Origin: Agarophyton chilense
Taxonomy: Eukaryota > Rhodophyta > Florideophyceae > Gracilariales > Gracilariaceae
Direction: 5' to 3'
DNA length: 64,000 bases
Assembly: GCA_030374765.1 (NCBI GenBank)
Contig: JARGXX010000022.1
Coordinates: forward strand, 62,001 to 126,000
Shown here piece after piece: positions 1-13,008 of the stretch (within the stretch, counting starts at the first letter, position 1; every line of letters begins with the position of its first letter). A model generated the notes under the pieces. That model was not told the DNA's origin, did no database searches, and was given only the letters and a program-made list of their open reading frames with translations. The translations under genes and the position numbers were made by a program.

Positions 1-150
1 GAGGTAGATTTAGTTGATGTTTTCGGTCAAGACTCCTTGGCACCGCTTGTGAGGAAGATCTCCCCGTTACAGTGACTGTTAAATTGTAGCTGCCCTTCGA
101 ATCATTATTGGCAGTCACAACCAAACATCTTTCACTCTGCAAACTAGCTA

Positions 151-375
151 ATATGAATGTCTTGTCTCTTCCGGTAAAACATTGGATGTTGTTGGCGCTT
201 CCAGGTACCAGACGAAGAGAGCTCCGACATCATCACCGTCATCGTCGACGATGAAGTCATCTTTCTTATCGTTTTCTTCTTAGTATTTCTCCTCCGCTCT
301 AGAATTCTCTAACTTTTGCTCCTCACCCTCTTCGGCTTGTTCTTTATCTTCGAACAGGCCTTCGTTTTCCGACAT
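151..375 (-). pseudogene. Acidic fragment resembling the Spt6 N-terminus
   Basis: Reading the minus strand from an ATG at 373-375 gives a short, very acidic and Glu-rich peptide that stops at 280-282. The same frame stays open past that stop to 151 and encodes the motif KKDDFIVDDDGDDVG. An acidic leader followed by DDFIVDDDG is typical of the N-terminus of the transcription elongation factor Spt6. No SH2, S1 or YqgF-like part of Spt6 is visible nearby, and the in-frame TAA argues against a working gene. It is best read as a short broken copy of a host gene, though acidic stretches recur by chance. Confidence 0.25.
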
Positions 376-1285
376 GATGCAAGGTCCGTCACAACAAGCA
401 AAGCCGGAGAAACTTGACGTGTTGTATGTATGTGCGTTGGACCGCTGGTAAAGACGTGGTGAGTCGCTTAAGCAATATCTCAGGACTTCCAAAAGACAGA
501 TAAGTAAAACGTCAGGCAACACGTTCAGCTAATAGGTGGCGTACAAAGAAGTAGGCGTTTCGGTTGAGCCCTGGAAGGCTACTTGCTCGGTTGGAGTGGC
601 CCATCGGTGTTGTTCGTATGACTTCGGACCGACGGTACGAAGGTTCTTCTAGTTTGACTTCATGGCTTTTTTTTCCGACGGTTCACAACATTAAAAAGCA
701 TGTCTCATATCTTTCTTGCCGCAAAATAGACTGCATGTTCACAAATTACAATGAACACAAAAGTTCCGTGCTTCAAACTCGAAATAGCTGCTCACTTGGC
801 AACCTTCCTTCATACAGGTTTTTAAGTTCAGCAGCAATTATGATGAAGTGTAACGTAGCGCAACAGGAAAGTGACGCACGCCAAAAAGACGCGAAATGTC
901 TTTCCGCACCCACATTGCTTAAAGTCTTTATGATGCCAATCCACATATGTTAGAAGTGTATTGATCGAAGGATTGTACACAATTTGTGCATTCGAGGCCC
1001 ATATTCTTTCAAATGCAGTCTGCTACCAAGGACCCAGAAAATATGCCGGATCTGCAAAGAGATAATATAGCACCCTACGCCACTGCATATAATGATTCAT
1101 TAGGATTTCAATTCCGCTTTTTTCAACAGTGTAAGATTGTGCTTTCTTTCTACTTCAGCAACAAAAAAATTAATTATCACACAGTTAAGGTGTGAAAATG
1201 GTATGATACTTCAAACAATGTTTGTGAAAGTGACCAAAGTAACATTCGCTTTGGTTTCTTTCCTATGGACCATGGTGGCATATTC
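376..1285. other. Gene-free stretch left of the outer LTR element
   Basis: No reading frame here looks protein-like, and no RNA gene was recognised. It ends with TATTC at 1281-1285, which is nearly the same as the TAATC following the far LTR at 17367-17371 and is probably the target-site duplication of the outer retroelement. Confidence 0.5.
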
Positions 1286-1640
1286 TGGAACAAAGACAAT
1301 TAAAGAAGTACTTGTTCTACATCTGGCAGCTCTATGTCTCGACACTACTGAGAAAAGTTCTGCCAGATACCTCTAGTTAAGGGGTGAAGCTTGGTGTCGG
1401 CACAGCGTCGGCGCTAATTCCAACCCCTAGTTGGCGTCAGCTCTTTCTTGAAATGGCGGGAGAGTGTAGGTTCGAATAATGCTGTTAAAAACATGTAGAA
1501 TTCCACATCGGCCGCGCAACTTCTCGCGTTCGTACCCCTACATACCAGCACTCAGGAGACGAATTCTGCATTATACGCTCTCTTTGATACGTTCCAAATA
1601 CCTTCACTCGCTGTAGCCTCATACTGCAATGTAAGTTGCA
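1286..1640 (-). repeat. 3' LTR of the outer element
   Basis: 355 bp beginning TGGAAC and ending GTTGCA on the plus strand, so it is bounded by TG...CA. It aligns along its full length with 17011-17366 in the same orientation and with 62072-62429 in the opposite orientation. The shared block near the middle (ATGCTGTTAAAAACATGTAG) is the best conserved part. Confidence 0.85.
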
Positions 1641-4600
1641 CCATTGCCACCCCAAAACGTACTCATTGACTCCCTCGTCAATACTCAATGTAGATGTTCT
1701 AGAAGATTATTGGTGACAATTTATTCATAAAATTACTCGGTAACCGTGCCGTCTTTTTCAATAAAATCCCAAGTAGGCTACCACTCAGCGTCATGGGTTG
1801 GTGAATTCTGTAACAAGGTAAGCCACTGATATCATCGGCCTCGCTTGCGGTGTGAAAGAATCCGGTCTACCGTAAAAAGGGGTTGAGAGTCCAAACTCCC
1901 CACAGAAACCACTGGTGTTGGTGGATGGTTTGATATAAAGGATTCTGGCTGGACTTGATATGGCTTTCTGAAAGAAACGTTGATGACGGGATGAATCATA
2001 ATATGCCAAGGCAATTCCAGTCGTAATGCGTTCTTCTCGATACATTCAGAAGCAGTAAAATGACCAAAATACCGGCTCGAAATCTTATCTTTCGGCTGCG
2101 CCTTTGAGTAGTTGTCTATAAATAGTTTTCGCGATAGCAGAAGCCGATCTCCAATACCATACGATGGCGTGCGGTACCTTTCTGAGGCCTCCGCCTTTTG
2201 CTTAGCTTTTGCAAGCTGATGCGAAAACTGAGCATCTTCTAAGGCTGCCTTCAATTGTGTGCGTAACTCTTTAATCGACTCTATATCACTCTGCGCCGTA
2301 TTGTGAAAGTCAATTGGTGCTTTTGGTTTACAACCCAAATCGACTTCAAACGGGGACATGCCAAGATCGTCAGACACAGAAGAGTTATAAGCAAAATTGG
2401 CAATTGGTAGCAACCTGTTTCAGTCATTCTGTTGGTAGCAGCAAAGGCATCCGATGTAGTTTTAAATCATGCGATTCATTACCTCTGATGAACCATCGGT
2501 CTGTGAATGAAACCCTGTGGACATTCGCACCTTGATTCCGCACAGAGTCATAAGATTATTCCAAAACTTTGACACGGACTTCGGATCTCTGTCTGAAATG
2601 ATGGCATCTGTTAGACCATGTTGCGGAAAAATGTTATTGAAGAAGGCGGTAGCAACATCTGTTGCATCATCTGTCCGCTTCGAAGGTAGAAATGGAACTC
2701 TGTCTGATAAACGATCAACCTAAGTAGTGATGCAATCGTATCCCCCTGTTGTCATTGGAGGACTTACAACAAAATCTGGGCCAACCAAGCCCCACCGACG
2801 AGTTGGAACCGGTAGTGGCGTAGGCTCATCCAAAAGTTGTCCATGGTGGTCTTTCTTTACCTGACACGTATGGCACCCAGCACAATAGAGCCTAACATCC
2901 TTTGATTTATGACACCAATGGAATGAGGACAATCGTCCCAACGTTTATAGGCGAAGTGACCACCAACCTTTGAATCGTGTGCCATATCCAGGACAACCCG
3001 CCGTCCCTTACAACGAACACAAAGTTTTCCATTGTACTTGGGTTTCCAACCATCTAACGTAAAGGAAGAGAGTAGACTTTTCACATGTTTTCTCTGCTTC
3101 TCACTTTTTGGTGGTATTTCCTGTAGAGCAAGGAGAATCGGCCCAAGTATCTGATCAGAATTGTAGTACCCAAAGATGTCTTTCATGTCTTTCACGTTGA
3201 AAACATCACACGAAAGGTTGCTCACTGTTGGTCCATGCGGGATACGGGACAAAACGTCTCCAAAGACGTGAATTCTTCCTGGTAGTAAGCACACTTCTCT
3301 GATGTTGAATGAAGCCAGTAATTCAAGCCACCGGGCTTCCCGTCTATTGACCTTCTTCTTTGTCAGGAAAAACTTCACAACCTGATTATCAGTTAAAACA
3401 TAGTAGCTGCTACCTGCCAGATAACATCGAAAATGCTGCAGAGTGAAGATTAAGCCAAGTAGTTCCCTCTCATTGGCAGTGTAGTTCTGTTCCGCAGCAC
3501 TCAGCTTTCTGGACATATACGCAATAACAAAATCTCTATGAGTATTATCAAGCTGTGATATTGTCGCTCCAATTGCAGTTTGAGAGGCGTCGATGTGCAC
3601 CCCGAATGGCTTTTCCAAGTAAGGTGGTTGCAGATTTGGTGCCGAGGTCAGTGCAATCTTCAAATCATTGAAAGCCTTGAGTGCACACTCATTCCAGTCC
3701 TTAAGACGTTTGTCCTCTTGCATTAGGGATATGATAGGAGCAGAACGCTCTGACAAGTTCTTGATGAAGAGCCTAAAGATTTGTATCAGACCCAGAAAGC
3801 TTCACAATTCCGTCAATGTGTGCGGCTTTGGCCAATTTCTCAAATTTTTGCAGGGTTCACCCTCAACCCTTCATTCCCAACAAGAAGCCGTGGAAATTCA
3901 GTTTCCTGAGTCGTAAACAGACATGCTTTTGAAGAGAAATATGGTCCATGTTCTCGTGATCGTCGCAAAACCAAGCGAACATTCTCCAAATGCTGTTCTC
4001 TTTTCACACTATATATAAGAAGATCATCAGTTTACACAATAAGAAAATCATCAATGGAATCATACATAACTTTGTTCATGAGCGTCTGAAATGTAACAAG
4101 TGCATTGCAAAGATCAATAGGCATCAAAAGGTATTCAAATTGCCCATACATTGTGTTAAACGCAGTCTTCTCAACATCGGAAGGCTTCATGCGTATTTGA
4201 TGGAAGCCTGTTTTCAAGTGAAGTTTGGAGAAGTACCTCGCACTTCCCAACCGTTCAAACATTTCATCTCACCTGGGTATTGGCGCATTATTCTTCTTTG
4301 TTATTTGGTTCAATGTCCGATAGTCCACTACGCCACGGAGACCTCGCCAAGACTCCTTGACAAAGAATAAAGGTGATCCATAAGGTGATTTTCTATGTCT
4401 TATCTTTCCACTGCGCAGAAGAGACTCCACGTAATTCTTGGCAGCCAGTAGTTCTGTTGGAGAGAGTTGGTAAAGAGACCAATAGGAAGGAGGGCAAGTA
4501 TGGTCGATGTCAATCGCATGGTCAACTTCACGACTTGACGGCAGTGCAGATGGAAGGTCAGCACGAAAAATGTCCTCAAACTCATGAATCAAGTCCTTCA

Positions 4601-4949
4601 TATGAGGGTCGGGATGGTCCAGGAGCTGCACATTTACTGTTCTAGGTTGCCTCTTGTCAGTATTTTCGGATTCCTTTCTAACTGTCACATGGTATATCAT
4701 GGCATTGTCCCTGTTGCCATAAATCGTTCTGCAAAACTCTTTGATACCCATGTTCGTGACTTGGAGTTCATGATCTCTGGGTACAAATTTGGCCTTCATA
4801 ATACAGCCATCCCCAGTAATTGTTCGAGCCTGATCATCTGCATCCGGGTTATGCTCCATATTCCAAGGCATACCAAATGGAACGTCGTATTTACTTTCGG
4901 ATACGATCCATGGCGACGCGTCTGTGTGCTCTCTGATCCGGACCGAACC

Positions 4950-5585
4950 GGCGATCACCAAATATTTTGTTTGGTATTATTTAGATAATTATGTAGTGGC
5001 ACGCCACGTGTATGCCTTACTGTACATTACCTGCTTTACCTCTTGGCACATTAAAGGGCGCAAAGCCCAGGTGAGGACGGCGAAGGCCAACCAACAACCA
5101 ACCAATGAACCTAAACACCATCTTGGGGAGTCCGATAAATCTTAAAGTGGTTTACCACAAAGGGGCACCTATAGTATCAGTTATTAACCGTTCTGATCTA
5201 TAGATCTTGTTCCGAGGATACCCTCTACTGTTGCGCATTTACCGCCCTTTTTCTACAGCTTTCTTTGTGTGTGTGTTGTTTTCTCTACTGTGACCTGGTT
5301 ATTTGTGTTGTCACAAGGGTTGTCGAGCCGATCTGGGGTACATTAAGTACCGCCGCATCTGTACATCCGCCTCGTGAATACATGTATCATCCCCAATGTT
5401 CAGGCACACCTTGTTGCCTTACGCACACTCCCTTCTTATGTAAGAACCGTCGCTCGCAAGGCGACACCCGCTCTTCGCGGTTATTTCTGTCGATACCCAC
5501 TGCATCGAGACCCCTACAGTCTTCAGTGAAATATTACATAAATCGATTTCCAGACTTAGAAAGAAGTACACCTGTGTGTGGAGCA
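4950..5585 (+). repeat. 5' LTR of the inner element
   Basis: Similarity to the copy at 15024 begins at 4950/15024 and runs almost unbroken to about 5525/15598, with around 25 differences by eye. A less similar tail follows that ends GTGGAGCA in both copies. The first base is G here and T in the other copy, so the TG start is inferred from the second copy. The exact edges are uncertain by a few bases. Confidence 0.8.
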
Positions 5586-5586
5586 T

Positions 5587-5601
5587 TGGTCGCTTGCCCG
5601 G
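5587..5601 (+). other. Probable tRNA primer-binding site of the inner element
   Basis: One base after the LTR end is TGGTCGCTTGCCCGG. Its complement would be a tRNA 3' end reading CCGG, a seven-base acceptor strand, a discriminator A and CCA, which is the expected layout for a primer-binding site. The tRNA species was not identified. Confidence 0.5.
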
Positions 5602-8600
5602 AAATATCGTGTTTCGCACGTTCGAATGATCTTCGTTGAATTTCCGTGCGTTGTACTGAGATCAGTGAACTGAAGCTTGAACCTTCATCACGGAATCTAA
5701 ATTGTCAGAAGACATTTGGGACCGGATTTAAACGGTCGCCCCTTTCGTCAGTCAACCCGAATATTATTTTTGAATCTTCACTGTTCGTTGGCTGTGTTGG
5801 CTAGAAGTTTCTATCGTTGTCGATATTGGTTGTATCGATCGCCAGTGAAATTTGCCGCCATGCAGACAAGAAGCCGACCGGATTCGGATAGAAGTGAGTC
5901 AGCGGCACCCTGCTTAGTCACCTCTACGGAGGCCGGCAACCGCCTATATCGTCAGACGAAGAAGAAGTCGAAATCGACAGGAAGCGCAGTTTCACCTTCG
6001 GAGGTTCCGACGACGATCGCTCTCTAGGCCACTACCTCATCTAAACGTGATATCATGGAAGGTGCAGCCTTGCAAGCTAAACTACAGCAACTCTGTGTGG
6101 AATCTGCGACGCAAAAGTTCCGTCTGGAGGAGATGCAAGGTCAAGTTAGCTTGTTATGATCGTCATTAGAGACGATAAAAAGAGAGCACAAGGCTCTGGA
6201 GAATCGAAATCTGGGAATGAATCGGATTGACGAGACTGTTCGGACAATCCGAGAAGATCTAAATCAATTGGTAGAAGAGCAAGGAAATGCCACAGGGGCG
6301 CCTTAACAGCTATATCGGTCACTGTTGAGGAGGTCTGATCTCGTGTAAACTCTCGCTTAGAGCGCTTGGCTACTGTGGTGCATGCACCGTTGCAAATTCC
6401 GCACCCGGAAGTAGAGGAGGTGAGACTCATCGTTGCTGATGCGCGGTCGCGCAAGAAAGATTCGAAGAAGTCAAAAGTACAGAAGTTATCTTCAAGGCGC
6501 TCTAAATCGAGAAAACTCGCAAGGAGACATGACACTGGTGGAGACGGAGATGATTCCGATTATAAAGATTACAATAGTTCGGATACGGACGATCCCGAGA
6601 ATGGAAGTTCATCTTCTGATGATACCTCGAGCGAAAAGGACACTCGCCGTTCGAGAAAGAAAAGAATGGGGAGCTCACTAATGTTTTGCCAGAAGGGACC
6701 GCCCTACAAAAATCTGAAACCGCTTTCGTGTATGAACCGGCTTTACAGGAAGATTACGAATTATCGTGTATTTCGGCTCAAGGTCCGACAGGGGAAGCGA
6801 ACAGGTCGCGAGAAAACCAAGTGAGATATCACATTAAGCATTTGAAGATTGGCCTCGATGGTCTGACTTTTTCTGAGAGATATTACCCAGAAGCCTGAAG
6901 AAAAGGAGGTTGAGTACAGTTCAAGACTGAATAATTCAGCTACAAGCTGTGGAAATGTCCATTCTACGGACATGAAGATGACTCTTATTGTCGATGGACT
7001 CGATCCGACTATCAAGTCATTGGTAGCCCGTCATAGAGAGAAGCACTCGAGAATCAGTTTTCTGGAATTAGGCCAGTATGCACAGGCTGAAGGTGAAGCA
7101 GTTCGCCCTCGTCGCAGAGGTGGAACACGTCGTCTAGGTACACACCTCGTTGCTAACAGGGATACAAAACGCCCTGTCAGGCGAGGCAAGGTTTTGCTTC
7201 TGGAGTCGCCAGAGGAATCACGCGTTTCGACGTTTACGCCTCATGATTCCAGCTATACTGGAGACGACGCAGTTCCTTATCTGGATGATCCAGGGGGGTC
7301 AGTGCCTACTACGGATTTGCCGTCAACTGATTCCCATGAGGATGATGATATATTGGCTATGGAGCCACGCATTTATCCGTACAGAAGGAGTCTGATGGTC
7401 CCACCAGCGGATGGATTTACTTCTCAGAAGCCTTGTTGGGTAGATAACCGTGGTACAGAACAGCCACAGCTGAGGTTGAACAGGGACGGCCTGATATGTG
7501 ATGGGTGCTATGGAAGACATCATTTGTCATCGGAGTGCACTTTGCCCTTTACACAGGTACATCGAGTTGTCTCGAACTATGAAGCTCTCCCAGAGCCAGA
7601 ACGAACCCGTGTACCGGGACAATCATATTGGAAAACCAGCGCTTTGGGACTTGCGGATTCGGTACGCAAAACTCATGCGAGAGCTCAGAACTCTGGAAGA
7701 TCACAGGGTTCAGCCCCAGAAGTACAGAGGAACGCCGAGGTGGCGAGGGAGAAACCCGCGTCATCGAGAAGTAAAGTGAGGAAGCCCTCAGGGTGTTAGG
7801 TGGATTCAAACCTATTATACCGATCGGGGTACCGACATTGCCCCGCTCCCGGAAATTTAAAGCGAAGGTTCTACTGAGACCAGGAAGATCTTCCAACGTC
7901 GGAAACTATGTACATTTTGACTGTATGTGGAAACCTTCTTGGAGATGATATGTGTGCCCAAGTAGGAGGACGAGTCACGTCATGATTATGGCCCGAAGGA
8001 ACTACAAGGTCTTTGCCGACGTCACCTCTTCTCAAGCGCTGTTATAGCGAAGACTCTCTGTATTGGATACGGGCTCAGGCTCGAACTTTATCAGGTTGTC
8101 TGAATTGCGTGAAGACGAGCGAGCTCGAATGCAAAAGGCACAGATAACGGATATCTGGGATGCAAACAAGAGACCGATATTGTTTATTGGAACAGTACGG
8201 CTTGTCATTCGCTTGGTAAATGACGTTGTCATGTTACCGTTTATGGTGTGTATCACAATGGATGCAGCAGTTGTGCTGAGTTGTGACTACTGTGACAAGT
8301 TTGTCGAGTCGATTCGTCCGAAGAATCGGGAAGTGGAGCTGGAAGATGGCTCTACAGTGCTAATCGTGCGCAGACCTCTGCGGCGATCCGCTTCATTTGC
8401 ACCAATACCACCGTCATTGGAATACAAAGCCCCATTGGGCAGAACATCTCCAAAGATTCGGGTATGTCAAGTAACGGTGACAGCACCAAAAAGTCAAACA
8501 TGGGTATCAGTCGTTACTGAGAAGCACTGATTTATCGTTATTAAGCCGAACGCGGCCCTATATCACAATAGTGAATTGCTAGTCGCTAACGGCATTGCAC

Positions 8601-11600
8601 AGGTGAGCCCGAAGATCTCTTTCAGGATATTGGTGAGCAATGTTGGCTCGGAAGAGCGTCGCTTACACAAGCATCAGCTCTTGGGCATGGCACTGCCACA
8701 CCCTTCAGTTGTGATACTAACACAAATAATGACGGCAGACGTGTTAGGAGTAACGCCCGCAGGCGAGCAGAAGTCGACAGCGACAGAAGCAGTCGAGAAC
8801 ATGAAGAACATCAAGGAAGAGAGTGTCTCTGAAGAAGAGATGGCAGAAGCCCTAGAGAGCGTGAAGATGGAACACGTTCCTGAGGAGTATAAATGAATAT
8901 TGCGCAGATTGCTGCTGAAGTTTTCACATATGCCGAGTGGACAAATTGGTCATATAGCGGCTACAGAACATCATATTAACGTTGTACTGGGTACACGCCC
9001 CATCGCTCGATTACCGTATCGGGCAGGCCGGCGAAATCGTCAGATCGAGCAAGAACACGTGGACTCCATGCTGTAGAAGGGAATCATTGAGCCAGCTCAG
9101 TAAGCTTGGGCGTCCCCAGTGGTCCTTGTTTCCAAAGGAGATGGTTCTTTACGCTTTTCCGTTGGCTACATAAAACTGAATGCAGTATCTGTGAGGGATA
9201 CGTACCAATTACCGCGTATGGATGAATGCATCGATAGTCTTGGAGAAGCCAATTTTTTTACTACGCTTGGCGCAAACTGGGGATATTGGCAGATACCAGT
9301 CGCCCCAGAGGACCAAGATAAGATTACATTTGTGTGTCACTCAGGGCTGTATCGCTTTAAGCGAATGCCATTTGGTTTGACCAACGCCCCTGCGACTTTT
9401 CGGCGCGCTATCGATATAATATTATCATAGTATAAGTGGAAAACAAGTCTTGTTTACTTGGATGACATCTTCATTTTCAGTAAAAATATGGAAGACCATT
9501 TTGGGAATGTTGAAGGAATCCTCGAGAAGTTAGAGCGTACTGGAACTACCTTAAAAATCAAGAAGTTTGAATGGATCACAGACCAAGTGAAATACCTGGG
9601 ACACAGGATAAATCCAGGGAACCTGGAAATGGAAGAAGTGACCGCTGCTATTCGTGAATTCAAACCTCATCGAACGCAGACGCAATTGAAATCTTTTCTC
9701 GGACTCTGTAACGTCTACAGCCGATTTGTGCCGCGCTACTCGCATATCGCTGCACCCCTTGATGCTTCATTGAAGAAGGGACAAACCGTTCAATTGAAGA
9801 AATTCGGAGAAGCCGAAACAGAAGCTATCGCAAAGCTAAAACACGTGCTGACCACAGCTCCTGTGTAATTTTTTTCGAAAACGGATCTTCCTTACTCCGT
9901 CGATACGGACGCTAGCGAGTAGACGGCATACGACATCCTATTGGATACTGGTGGAGAACACTGCGCCAGGCAGAAAAGAACTACTCTGTGTCAGAAAAGG
10001 AATGCCTTGCGATGGCTTGGGCTCTCACGACGCTCAGACTTTACCTACAAGGTGCTCACTTTACGGCCAATACCGATCATTCATGCCTCAGATGGCTCAT
10101 GTCGATTACCGACCCGTCGGGACGCTTAATGCGATGGCGTCTGCGCCTTTCAGAATTTGATTCCACAATCAACTACAAGAAGGGAAATTCAAACGTACAC
10201 GCTGACGCGTTACCGCGAATTGAGACCTTGGGAGAAACCCAATTGGAAATCGATGATGATACACCATGTTTGGTAATAGAAAATTCGAGAACGAAAGAAG
10301 AAGAACTAGAAGATCCAGAAGAAGAGGATTATCAAATGGAATTACTGGTAGCCTAGACTACGGACACTGATCCAGAAGATCAACTCGAACGAATCTCTCT
10401 TGAAGAGCTATTACGTGAACAAGTCACAGGTGGCTTCTGCGCAGCTATCCGCTCTCGTCTTACCGGGGGGGAGGTGCTGCCTTTTTCTCTCGACGATCGA
10501 GGAATCTTTGTTGGAACTGTTGAATCGTGTGAGCAAATCGTGATACCACACGCTCTCAAGAGCAGAGTACTGCACTTTGCACACCATTCGCAAATGTCTG
10601 GTCATCCAGGAGGTACGAAGCTGTATCTAACCCTCAGAAGGGACTTTTATTGGCCAACTTTGGCAATGGATTGTCATGCGACAGCTAAGATGTGAGTAAC
10701 GTGCGCGAGGAATAGGGTGAAGCTCTGGAAAAAGAAGAAGCCACTGAAGCTGTGCCCAGCAGTCGCACCTCTACAGTATGTCAGTATTGACATACTTGGG
10801 GAATTGATCCGCTCGAAGCGGGAAAACAGATACCTTTTGGTAATAACTGACCGCTTCTTTAAGCAGCTTGAGACTGTTCCGCTGAAACACATTACTGCTT
10901 TCGTGATAGCACGAGCGTTTATCCACCTTTGGGTTTACTAGTACGGACCACCGCATAATCTGCTCTCAGATAATGGCAAGCAAATATTTGCACGCCTCTT
11001 TCAAAATGTATGCAGGATACTTGGATTTAAGAACGTGTTAACCACGACGTATCATCCGCAATGTGAGGGGCAGGTGGAACGGTACAACCGTACATTACTG
11101 GCCGCAATTCGGCACTACACCGGAGAACACCCAAAACACTGGGAGCTCTATACAGACAAGCTTTGCTACGCGTACAATACGCAATTGCATTCGACAACGA
11201 AGCTAACACCATTTGAATTGGTAATATCTCGCCGACCAGCGGCTTTGCCAATCAGTGGTACATTCGGACAGAACCGAAGAAGAGTCAATGCAGACGCCGC
11301 TCAGTTTCACCTACGCTGGAGGAATGAGTTGCTCAAATGCACTACACAGGCGGCAAAAGAGATGGGAAAGGCCCAAGCGCGCTACAAGCGTAATTACGAC
11401 GCGTCAATGCGACGGGCACGCCCGAATATCCAAGTCGGAGGACACGTTTTCGTGAGAGTAGGAAGGAAAGATAGCCGGAAGAACGGAGAGGACAAGGAAC
11501 GGCAACGCCGTCATCAGCTAGCGCCGATCGCTACAGGACCGCATTAAGATATCTAATTCGGCGAATATGCCGTGGTAATACGGAGAGGTACTGAGATGGT

Positions 11601-12814
11601 GCCCATTTCTCGCGACCGAGTAGTTGGTGCGCCAGATCGAGAAACTGACTTACAGCGAGAGGAGTCCACACGTGGAGATATTGAGGTGCAGGAGCCACCA
11701 CAGCCACTACTTGTCCAGGAGCTTGCGGACATACCGCCGCAGGGCAAAATATTTTCAGAACTGCCACGTGGTGAAAAGAGTTCGGAGATCCGACTTTAAG
11801 GGCTGAACAACAGTTCTGCGACAAACGGTGCATCGGCCCATGACATAATCATGGCTCCCACCGTAGCAGTGAGAGGAGACACGGCGATACGCACTGTGAG
11901 CGCGCAGCAACTGCAGTCTCTCCCTCAGAACACGCGGTGGACGGGAAAGCAATTGAGGATGAAACCTCACGTATCAGAAGTCGTGGAGGCTCTACCGGGA
12001 GTCCTGATGACAGAACAGAATCGCCATTTGGCTTAGAATCAGAAGGAACCGAAGCTGAGATCAGCGAGCAAATTCTGCAAAACGGATTGAAGAGCGTAAC
12101 TGTCCCTGAGGAGCGCAGCACGTCTCAAGAAAAGAAGAAGTTCACAAGGGACACTGCAGTTGTGGAGACGCCACATGGAGACAGTATGACTGTATCGGCT
12201 GACCCATTTGCGGCGGATACCGAGCATTTTGGGCGACCCCCAGAACATCCGGACACCTTAAATCCGGAAGAGAAGAAGCCCAACGGGGCAAGCCTAAGGC
12301 GTACAGTGGCAACTAAAGTTGCGTTTTCGCCGCGAGGTTCGGAAAACCGGAGAAGGAAGTTGGAAGCACCGGCCAGACCGGAAAGATATATGGAAACCAG
12401 ACGACTGGCTTTGAGAACCCCGGATGTGGAGGAGAAGACAGAACGTGATGACAGGATCCCGAACGCCATAGCGAACGCTACGGAACCTGGTGACAGGAGT
12501 GTCAACCCGACTGAGGATTCCACATTTGAGGAGATGGAATACATCATCTAACGCATTCTAGATCATGGATGGCATGCAAAGGACAACAGTTTACTGTTTA
12601 AAGTGCGTTTGTATGGGTATCAACCCGAAGAAGATACATGGGAGCCCATACGCAATCTACCACGATCAAACATGCTTGCATACTGCCAACGTGCTAAACT
12701 GGATGTCCCAGACAGTATTGATGACGCTCTCGTCGGTTTGTGTGTGTCAGGAGACCCTGATCGAATCTGATCCCTACAGAAGTACGAAGTAACTCCAGGA
12801 GGAGGAAGAATGAA

Positions 12815-12890
12815 GTGGAGGTCCACAAGAAGTGAGAAGTGTAGCAAGAAGAGTGGAGGTCCACAAGAAGTGAGAAGTGAAGCAAGAAGA
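12815..12890 (+). repeat. Two-copy 38-bp purine-rich tandem repeat within the inner element
   Basis: The unit beginning GTGGAGGTCCACAAGAAG occurs at 12815 and again at 12853, nearly identical, inside a longer purine-rich run (about 12790-12930). It lies between the chromodomain-like segment and the antisense block. It may be an internal polypurine-like tract or simple slippage. Confidence 0.7.
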
Positions 12891-13008
12891 GGAGAGGCCT
12901 CGCAGAAAAAAGAAGAAGCAAAGAAGTTGCACAAGATCAAAGCGTTTTATTTTGGTTATCTCAAGACTACCGCTAATTGGTTTGTTACAGGGCCCTCAGG
13001 CAAGAAAG

